64,000 nucleotides of DNA, from NCBI RefSeq assembly GCF_033439725.1, contig NW_026944383.1, positions 2,232,001-2,296,000 of the forward strand. Direction: 5' to 3'. Of the stretch, positions 55,429 to 64,000 are shown piece after piece. Source of the DNA: Neurospora tetraspora (taxonomy: Eukaryota; Ascomycota; Sordariomycetes; Sordariales; Sordariaceae). The translations under genes and the position numbers were made by a program. The stretch's first letter is position 1; each line of letters starts with the position of its first letter. Below the pieces are notes generated by a model. That model saw only the letters and a list, made by a program, of their open reading frames with translations, did no database searches and was not told the origin of the DNA.

Positions 55429-58212
55429 TTACACCCTAGGTAAAAAGGCATTGATAGAAATCCTCTCCAGCTCACACTCAGCGCCGCTGGGGAGCTTCTG
55501 GCCTTTTGGAAGGGCTGCAATCATCGTGACACTGATTACTGTCGTACCCGGCTGCAACGGAAGGTCAAATACTATCGCATTCACGGGCAGCGGGTCGTCA
55601 GAAATCGGTAGAGGAGTCGCCCTTCCCACCATCGAACCATTAATGGTGATGAAAAGGCGATATTGCCGTTGTTGCTGCTCCAGAATAGGAGACAGTCGTG
55701 GAATAAGTTGCAGTCTGCTGTGATTAGTCGGCAGATGAACTGTCAGGTTTTGTTGGGCCAGTTTTGGATGGGCCGGAACTTCAAGCCTAAACCGCCTCTC
55801 AAGGGGAATGCTTGGATGGGTACGAATGAGGATGCTGTGGATAAGGGCATCGGCAAGACCTTTAAAATGCAGTTAGCGATTAAGCCTTCATAAACAGACC
55901 TGACATGAACTTACCTCGACCAGGAGCACGGTATGTCTTATCCCATATAGGCGGAGGCGGAGGCGGCGCTACAATGGGCACATGGCCGTTCTGAAGCGCT
56001 GCAGAACCTGGCTGTTGCGAATTCAGTCCCGGCGTTGCGGTTCCAGGTACCACAGCGGCCCCATTCACACCCGCTCGGGGTGGTAAAGGCACAGGTGATT
56101 GTTGGACACCCCCTTCGAGCTTAGCCTGGGTGACGGCAGGGCTTGGTGCCGCAGAGACAGATAGACTCCTGGCTTTATCTTGAGATATAGCGGGGACTGC
56201 AGACGGGACAACTCTATTGCCATTGACGGCACCATGGCTATGATTGGAATCGATGGATTGGCCAGTTGGAGGCGCTGGCGAGGCGGCAGCGCTACCACGA
56301 GAACCGCCCACGTGAATGGTGATCTTCTTTGGACCGCTCACACTTGGGGTCTCCGAGCCGGGAGCGACCTTTAGTTTGATCTTGGGGGGCTGTGGCGGTT
56401 CTTGAACGAATGCCTTGGCCTGATCCAACTCTTTCTCAAAGCAGTTCTTCAGTTCTGTCGCAAGGTCGTAAATAACGCTCCCCTCCTCGTTGTAATAGTG
56501 GGCATTGTTCCAGAGAAGGCTGGCCTTCTCCTCGAATGCAGCCCAACTCTTGAACTCGCTCACACCTGTCGGACTGGCGCGACCGTAGATACCTTTAACG
56601 AGCTTCTGCAGGCCTTTGAGGGAGAGGGGCTCAGTGATGACAGCAAAGTAGTCCTTGAAGCTCCTTGGAGGAAGGTTGATAAAGTCAAGGAAGTAAGGGT
56701 CACTGTTTTGTCATGTTAGTTTAGAAAGGATGGCAATTTGGGACGAGTGAGCGATGGGGGTGCAACGTACGATCCATCCGGTTTGCGAATAAGTTCCTCC
56801 ACAATCTTCTCTTGTGCTTGCTGGAAGTTGAGGCCTTTGTAGGGTACATTCTCGTACTCATGGTCTGCCTTCTTCCTGCCGCCTCTACCAGGCTTTGACG
56901 TAGGTACTGGCGAGGCTGTACTCCTAGCCGTTGGTCTGCCACTCTCGCGCCTCTTGATAACAATCCTTCTTGGGTTCTCGTTGTCTTCGTCACCGCTCTC
57001 GTCGTGGTCGTCATCGTGGTCGTCATCTTCGCCTTCAACATCATCCTCGCCCTGGGTATCCTGTACTGAGGGAGATTCGCGTTTCCGCACAGACTTGACA
57101 GAGCCGTTCGTCGAGCCGTTTGAAGAGTTCTTCTTGGTACCGTTCTGACTGGCGTTCTTGCTCTCGTCATCGTCCTCCTCTCCAGGAATCGGCGCTGCGG
57201 TGCAGCTGTAGCCGGTTTCTCGCTTGTAGGCGGGATTCGTCTTGGTCATATAGTTGCTAAGCGCTTTTCTGACGCGTTCAGCGTCCTCAAAGATGTCGGA
57301 GCCTTTGTTGTAGTATTCTTTCGCGTTCATAACCATACGTTTGAAATAACCCTCCAGCTCCGACATGTTCGCAAAGTCCTGGTTGTGCAGTTTGCGCTCG
57401 ATTGTTTTGAGAGATATGGGCAGCTTGATGCGCCTGTAGTAGTCTTCGTTGCCTTCGCGGGGGATAAGGTCTTCGAAACAGTTGGCGACAGTCCGTCCAC
57501 TATGATCAGGATGTCAGCGTCAACCTTGATGGAAAGAATCCAAGATATCCATCTGTTGTTGTCGATCGCAGGTGGTGCAGCTATAAAAGAGAAATTTGCA
57601 CCGGGTTTCGTGTCATACCTCTTGTCTTTGGTCCTACGAATCATCTCGAGGAAGTGCAGGCCATATGCGGTAGTGGACTCATGGGTCTCTTCGATGTTGA
57701 GATCGTAATCCGTGTAGGGCTGCATTCATGGTTAGCTGGCTGTATGTAGTCGTACATTGAGAGCAGTGTTTGGTGGCTGGTGTATGTATTGTCGGAGCCA
57801 AGGGATAAGACGCGGGTTGAGCATCGTGGGAGGCAGATGCTAAGCTTCATTGACAGTGAGGTGCTGGGGTTTGATCAGATAATGGTGCTGGGTGCTGTCA
57901 ATGGATGCATGTGCACTTCCTCAACTCCCTCCCCAGACGAGGGAAGGAAGGCAAAGGTTGTGGTCACTGTATGGCCGCATCCTCGTCGAAAGAGACCAGC
58001 ACAACGGGAACGGGGGTGCATGTATATGGGGGAATGGGAGGGAATGGTTGGAGGTATGATGGACTTACGCCTGGTTCCTTCTTGGTGCGCTTCGCAGCGC
58101 GGTCGTCGCCATCCTGAATGTTGGCTCCGTTGGAGATGCTGGCTTTCCGCTTATTGTCCATGTCGGCGAAGATGTCGTCAGAGCTACCGGTAGGGCGGTG
58201 CCGGCGGGGCAA
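55429..58212 (-). CDS. Tandem bromodomain protein, RSC4-like chromatin remodeller subunit
   Basis: Five exons (58069-58212, 57619-57719, 56771-57499, 55915-56702, 55429-55859) giving 730 aa. All junctions keep phase. Two bromodomains are visible. The first is at about 65-168, with NCFEDLIPREGNEDYYRRI and acetyl-lysine Asn context NAKEYYNKGS. The second is at about 305-430, with DPYFLDFINLPPRSFKDYF and NNAHYYNEEGS. An acidic and basic linker (GEDDVEGEDDDHDDD, KRRESGRPTARS) separates them, and a Pro/Ser linker leads to a conserved-looking C-terminal domain (about 590-730). Tandem bromodomains plus such a C-terminal domain fit Rsc4, which binds acetylated histone H3 in RSC. Rsc1/Rsc2 would have a BAH domain, which I do not see. 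Divergent from CKS1. Confidence 0.82.
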
Positions 58213-59548
58213 ATGGCAGTTGGGGAGAAGGGTCTCGTCTGGGGGTCAGGGACCGGATGGGAGTCGCTGGCTGGCGCAGAGCAGGACGGGACTCGGGGGA
58301 GACGCGTTGCGGTTTGGCGATGTCGTTCTGCGGGCACAAAAAATGCCACTTGGGTTAGATTGATGGGTAGTGGATTAGTGGGAACCGCGCTCCAGTGCTC
58401 CAGCAGCGATGGGCCTGGCCTGAGCTGGGGCTGTAGCGGGCGGGCGGGCAGGCGGGCGGGCAGGCGGGCGTCGATGGAAGTGGACGGGAAGATGGCCGCT
58501 TGAGAACGTGATGGAGAGAACAGGGGGCGGGCTAGAATCGGGCAGTCCAGTTGTAAGTGAGGTGGGCAACCACCCGCGAGCCAATAACAGTGGTGGCTTG
58601 TGATGGTGTATCGACTCTGCGCAGGAACAGAAACACTTGTGTGGATGCTGCACGGCGTGCTGGGCAGATCTGGATGCCGGCAATGTGGACAGTGGTGATG
58701 GGCAGTGGGAATACCCTCAAGTTAACGTGTGGTATATAGATGGCGAGTTGGGTGCTCCAACAGATGAAAAAAAAGACGGTTGGCCGTTGCTTTGAGCGGA
58801 TTGTCCCGAGCTTGTTAGTGCAGGTGGTTGTTTGCTTCCCTGCGCCGGGCCTGGTTGTGGTGGTGTGTCTGGTGCCCGTCCTCTGGGACGACTTTGAGAA
58901 AGTGAGAAGTGAAAGCGTCGGCACTCTGACCACATCCCTTGGCGACTTGGCGGCTGGCGGCCGTCTGTCAAGTTCTTATTCAAACATGCCAAGACCAGAC
59001 AGCCTGCCGCGGCCGGCACCATTTAGGAATCTGGTGGATTTGCCGGCCGGACACTCCCGTCTGCCACCGAACCCCTGTCAACTGGGTGCAGTGGACTTGT
59101 GATTCCCCTCGTCACTGGCCGGCCGTTGTCAACCACATCAACCATCTCATCGCAACACCGACACTCTACAATAACGCCAAAGTCTCTCGACAATAGAAGC
59201 TATTGTTCAAGATAACCTTCGTGCGACTCACAATATCACCCGCCCTCTACAATTGACTCTCGGCTCCATCGTCCCAACTAATCCTGACCTCAATCTGAAG
59301 ACAATAGTCACAATATACCTACTGCCGCCAAAGACGCCGACTCCACTGCCCTGACAGCGACCCTTTGCCTCCGGGTTCTTAAATAGCACTCTATCCGCCC
59401 CACGCGCGCGGCCACCACAGCGAGACCAAACCACCGAGAGACGCGTTGTGGAATCGCACAGCACCGCCAGCAATCATCGCCTTAGCAACCGATACCCAAA
59501 CAACAACAATCGCACCACCGTAAAACACCCACAACGCAAGCAGGCAAA
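58213..59548. promoter_or_regulatory. Divergent promoter region RSC4-like/CKS1
   Basis: About 1.3 kb between starts. It holds a GGGC-rich repeat at 58437-58470. The CKS1 side ends in a CAACAACAATCGCACCACC-type leader. No gene is supported. Confidence 0.55.
58437..58470. repeat. GGGC-rich tandem repeat with G-quadruplex potential
   Basis: Repeats of CGGG and CAGG in close succession give seven G-triplets within 34 bp, about 225 bp upstream of the RSC4-like start. Confidence 0.75.
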
Positions 59549-60108
59549 ATGACACCGGAGGAGATGGGCATCGACACCAGTCGCCGCAACCCCAGCCCGC
59601 GGCCGCTGTCTGATAACGAGCGCGCGCGCCTCGAGGAGTTCATCGACTCTATTCACTATTCTACTCGGTACGCCCTTGCGCACTTTAGGGAGGGTTCTAC
59701 TGTACGGTTGCTGACCCTGCCACTCGTTCCTATAGCTACTCCGACAGCGAGTACGAGTACCGTCACGTCCAGCTACCCAAGGCCATGCTCAAGGCCATTC
59801 CCTCCGACTACCACGATAAGTCCAAGGGCACTTTGAAGCTCTTGTGGGAGGAGGAATGGAGAGCCATGGGCATTACACAGGTGCGCGCCAACATGATCAT
59901 TTGCGATGGGCAACGCATAAGGAACGGGAAGACTAACACAAAGGTTGCGACAACAGAGTCTCGGTTGGGAACACTACGAGGTTCATGAGCCAGAGCCTCA
60001 CATTCTGTTGTTCAAGTAAGCGCATCCCATTCGACACTACCACGATCAACATTGCTAACTAGACGGTACCGCAGGCGTCCCCTAAACTACCAGCCCCCTC
60101 AGTGCTGA
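59549..60108 (+). CDS. cks1: Cyclin-dependent kinase regulatory subunit CKS1
   Basis: Four exons (59549-59667, 59736-59880, 59957-60015, 60075-60108) giving 118 aa. The core has [20 protein letters not shown] and MLKAIPS, then [39 protein letters not shown]. These are the CDK-binding and phosphate-binding surfaces and the HxPEPHxLLFxR hinge of Cks proteins. CKS1 binds CDK1 and promotes multisite phosphorylation and cell-cycle transitions. The last exon adds only [10 protein letters not shown]. Length is typical. Divergent from the RSC4-like gene. Confidence 0.96.
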
Positions 60109-63100
60109 AGACAACTTGACTAGAGGAGGACTAGACGGGAACACACACAACACACACGCATTTGGAATTGTACCATACCTTGCATTACCATGATACTCAC
60201 GACTGCATAGCGAACTTTTTTTTAGGGGCGACATGTGCCGACAGCGATCACGATCGATACTAGGATAATACTCGGAGGAAACTTGCTGGCTCGAAAGTTT
60301 TGCTTCGATCAATGCGCCCATGATCACCCAAAAAGCCTGGTGCCTGGAGGGCTGGTGTGAGCGGCCGCATGACGAACATAACCTACTGTGATATGGATGG
60401 ATCGACTTGACGGAGACATAATACCACAACCTGGAGGCTCACTGCTGGAAGGGATGAACATGCCGAGCTCTCTGATAGTATAGGCCAAGGTTGGAGGTGG
60501 GTTCGCTAGACGTGCAGAATTCTTTTGTTCATGCACCACCCGGCCAGTCTCCGGGCCAGTCACTGGTCAACCATCTTGCTGTCGCGGCTCGAACCGAATT
60601 TCAGGCGCAACGGTTGATATCGGCAGACAATCTTGAAGGAAACAAAGCAATCATGCATGGGGGATTGTTGGCCTCATATCTCCGGGGTGGGCTGTTGGGT
60701 TCCATGGAAGGGTGAACGGAGATAGAGAATCAATGGAATGGAAATGATTTGCCAGTCAACACTCCCTAATGTCTCTATTACCAGCTAGCTTGTGTGTGCG
60801 CCGTTGACTTCCCACGTGGTCGTAGGTATGTACCGCCTCGCTGCTACGTTTTACGATGTGTACTTGAGGAATAGCTTCATTTTGTAGAAAAGGGGCGGCG
60901 TCCACCTCGAGCAGGAGGAGCCTAGGGAGCATACTACCTAGGTAGATAGATGGAATGAACCCATGTTGGGGGAGTGAAACTTGAAGATTGGGCGTTTCGT
61001 AAACCATATCAACCATTCCTTCACCATGGGTTTACAATGACGAGCCCTCGCATACATACCGATTCGTTGTGAGCTGAAGTGCCATGGAGAATGTGAACTA
61101 CTCAACTCCCAATATAAGTAGTCATCAACGACAGGGTAATTAATGGATAGAAATGGAATCTATAGATGTATGTGTACAACAACAACAACAACTTGCGCTT
61201 TGACTCGAATCAGGCACTGCAGTGGAATTGCCTCTTCGGACACATAGGTGAGTGAGTGTCATTCAGTAGGTAAGGTACCAATTCACTAATGTTTCGGTGG
61301 TAGTTTTCCAAAAACAACAACCACTTAGTTCCTGGTCGAGTGGCGTAACGGTCTGTCTACCGTCCTAACACCTCCTCGAACCTCCACTCCAAAATTTCCT
61401 GTCCGGTTTGGAACGAAACGATGATGTACATTCAAGTAGTAACCCAAAGAGCGTTCACGTCGTAAGCCTCGTCCGTCCACTACCCGTCAGGGTTAGAAAA
61501 GGATCTGTGCAAGTGTGAACAGCGATAGAAGAAGGTAATCACAAGTGCGCAAAGAAACTCAAACTCAATAAGTTGGGGTGTTTCGACGGTTAACCGTCTC
61601 GTGCTCGGATGAGCGGTTGTCGTTGTTGTTGTTTTTTTGTACCTTTTTGTAACTTTTGTCGGAGGGTAGTAGACTAAGAGAAGGTTAGTTTGCGTATTTT
61701 GCGAGGTGGTGAATTCGATTGAGTCCGTCCCTGTATGACTTTATTCTTTTTCTTTTTCTTTTTACGTTCCTTCCCATTGCGTTGGCACCGACCGTATGGG
61801 CATTGGGTCAGGACTTCCTTGAGATGACTGGCGACGTTCGATGTTGAGCAATTTGCTTGTCCAGTCACCCTAGGTACGTATATCCACCTTATCAACCTGA
61901 GTGAGTTTGTCGCTCGGGTAAACTATCAACATAGAATGCCCATCCAGTCTCGAGCCGCCCCGAGCAAGGTACCTAATTGAAAGTACCGAAAGTGGAACGC
62001 ACCCTTGCTCGTTACGTGAAAGCTGGGGAACTGGGGCTGGAACGGGAAAGAGCGAGCGAGCGAGCGATGATGGACGGACGGATCGTGCCTTCCTATTGTA
62101 GAACTTGTGCTCTCACTGGTTTGATGTTCCAAGTGGAAGGATGGTAAGCGTGACTCCCCGTCTCGTCTCCGTTCGAGATACGATCAACACTTTGGTTGTG
62201 ATCACAAGAGATTGAAGAGGAGGAGGACTCGGAGGACGAGAGAATCCACCCTCCCGTCGCAAGTCTCTGGCTGTCACTGGTCCTCTCACGGAGATGAGAT
62301 GGTGACACTCATGCAGGAACACATGCAGGAATGAACGTTTCAACACATTGTAGTCCTCCCGGTGTAGCTTTGGAACCGTTCCAGGGGCCTCTCAAAGGTT
62401 GTCATGATTAAGGGGCGGTAGTATCCTAGAAGTGAGGTTTCCAACATTACTCGATCGTCAAGTGAACATCAGGGGGGATGTGGGCAGCACACCGGTTAGA
62501 CACTGACGCCTCATTGGTTTGTCTTCGCATTCATCGTAGCTTCGTCGACCTCCCTGATCCAGAAACGCCGAACAGCTCCTCTTGGTTTAGTACCGTCCAA
62601 TGGATGAGTGACTGACTGTAGTAGCTGGTAGTTGATGTAACCGCCTAGTGGTGCAGTTAATCTACCACTCAAGTCATGAAACGAATTCCCTCTTTACCTC
62701 TTCTACAGAAAACTCCGACTGTAGGTAGATACAGACAGGTACGAGACAAACGGCTCTGGCATTTTGATTCCGTTTGAGATTAGGTAGTGTAGAGTAACCA
62801 GGAAACGGAGGAGGGAGCCCCTATCGTAACCAGTAACTAACTCCCTCAGTTCCCAATTAGTGAGGCCATCACAAACCTGGTTCGTCCTTTCATCATTTCG
62901 TTGGGAACTGTATTGTATGGTGTGTGTAACAGGGTCACAGTCATCACGACCAAGTACCAACATACTGGAACTTGGAACTACACTGCTACCGTGTCGTCGT
63001 TGATGAAGCGGAAGTGGTAAGCTCGACGAGGGAGGGCCCGGCGGACCAGAGGGGACCCATTACGTACATTCTCCATTCTCCATTCTCCCTCCTTCATTCC

Positions 63101-64000
63101 CCCTTCCCCTTCCCCCTCTTCCTCTTCCTCTTCCCTTCGTCCCTTGCCTCAGAGCCGGACCGGACTAGACTCTTTCAGGTAGATGTATTGATATTGATCA
63201 CTTACCGAAGTGAGTGAATACCTAGGTAGTCCGATCTGCATAGAGAGAAGTAGCCCATGTCGTACTTACTGCCTTGTATGTAGGCAGGGCAGGGCAGTTG
63301 AGTCAACCTATGTGGTAGTAACATAGTGGCATATGTGAGGGAGCATGAGGGAGCATGAGGGAGTGAGTGACTTCATCACGCATCGTCGCGTTTCATCATC
63401 TCATCTCCCTCCCGTTTGGTCCGTCCGTCTGTACCTTTACAGTCGGTCCCAACAGGACAAATGCATGGGGACATTACTGGCTGGCTTATCACGCACTGTC
63501 AGGAGAACCTGGGTTAAGTGACTGACTGATGGAGTGATGGAGAGAGGGAGTGATCGAGGGGGGTCGAGTAATGTACAGTCCAATACTGGTTTGTTTGTTA
63601 GCTCGAGACTTCGAATCAACTTCCCAAGGTGTTTTTATATCTAATTGATTCGTTTGGTTTCATAGCTAAAGCGTAATCTTACCTTGAATATGTTATTTCC
63701 GAAGTTCAATATTTATATTGAATCTTGTTAATGCCTTTTCGATCTGTACTTAGCCATTCAATTTGTCCTTATGAGGTTTGGGACAATTCGGGACGGATAT
63801 CGTCCAGTATACCAGGAGTACCAAGCTAACAAACAAACCAGCATTGGACTGTAGTGTCGAGTGCTCGAAGTGAGGGAGCAAAACTAAAGTGATGTGATTT
63901 CCACCATGCAGTTGCAGTAGCAGCAGTTGCAGCAGTTGGTGGTTTACCTCACTAGACACTCCCTCACTCCCTCACTCCTGGTCCCTTGACCCTCCTCAGA
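60109..64000. other. Long gene-free right end
   Basis: About 3.9 kb with no supported gene. It holds the CKS1 3' flank, (CAA)n at 61168-61192, TACCTAGGTA palindromes at 60935 and 63219, and pyrimidine-rich runs (63070-63137). It also has AGCGAGCGAGCGAGCG near 62052, several GGGAG/TGAGGGAG repeats toward 63340-63370 and 63960, and a Tc1/mariner-like MITE (63576-63851). It may be the long upstream region of a gene beyond the window. Confidence 0.55.
63576..63851. mobile_element. Tc1/mariner-like non-autonomous element (MITE), 276 bp
   Basis: Inverted repeats of 28 bp at 63576-63603 and 63824-63851 match at 27 of 28 positions. Both outer ends read CAGTCCAAT, and each is flanked by TA (63574-63575 and 63852-63853). 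TA target duplication and a CAGT start are typical of Tc1/mariner elements. The interior is AT-rich and non-coding. High arm identity suggests it is younger than the other repeats in the window. Confidence 0.82.

Noticed and set aside
61333-61390. tRNA-like segment (TGGCGTAACGG, later CTCGAACCTCC)
   Set aside because: The A-box-like and B-box-like parts lie on opposite strands, and no cloverleaf can be drawn.

Overview
This window is chromosomal DNA from a filamentous ascomycete. Short introns (about 50 to 150 nt, with GTRNGT donors and CTAAC-type branch points), GC-rich coding exons and the protein sequences themselves fit the Sordariales (Neurospora, Sordaria or a close relative). I cannot name the species from sequence alone. 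I see no retroviral, LTR or Polinton-like copies, no rRNA and no convincing tRNA gene. Recognisable mobile DNA is limited to two small non-autonomous DNA transposons and one decayed inverted repeat.

Layout, left to right: an orphan Cys-rich protein (-); mitochondrial intermediate peptidase OCT1 (-), divergent from a MICOS Mic26/Mic27-type apolipoprotein-O protein (+); a DUF726 alpha/beta-hydrolase membrane protein (+); a 1970-aa microcephalin-like BRCT protein (-), divergent from the ERMES subunit MDM12 (+); ESCRT-I VPS28 (-), divergent from the ribosome-biogenesis factor NOC2 (+); karyopherin KAP120 (-); a dehydrogenase/YWTD-propeller fusion (-), divergent from the peroxisomal RING ligase PEX2 (+); the morphology protein PAL1 (-); U6 snRNA exonuclease USB1 (+), followed in the same frame by a C2HC zinc-finger repeat protein (+); ER oxidase ERO1 (-); ribosome-associated Hsp70 SSB (-), divergent from cap-binding eIF4E (+); an orphan 1024-aa membrane protein (-); a tandem-bromodomain RSC4-like remodeller subunit (-), divergent from CKS1 (+); and then about 3.9 kb without a recognisable gene.

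Most genes are housekeeping and are not one pathway. Some neighbours are functionally related: OCT1, MIC and MDM12 are mitochondrial; the dehydrogenase fusion and PEX2 share an intergenic region and may both relate to peroxisomes; SSB and eIF4E both act at translation. I rebuilt exon structures by hand from splice sites and kept a junction only where phase and downstream protein similarity agreed. For ERO1, eIF4E, SSB, CKS1, VPS28, KAP120, RSC4, PAL1 and the MIC protein this gives continuous family-like proteins.

The most interesting items are the six-bladed YWTD propeller fused to a 3-hydroxyacyl-CoA-type dehydrogenase; the zinc-finger repeat frame running on from the USB1 stop; a 598-bp element with 52-bp terminal inverted repeats and a perfect 9-bp target duplication (Mutator-like); a 276-bp element with 28-bp inverted repeats flanked by TA (Tc1/mariner-like); and the microcephalin-like BRCT protein with two sets of internal repeats.
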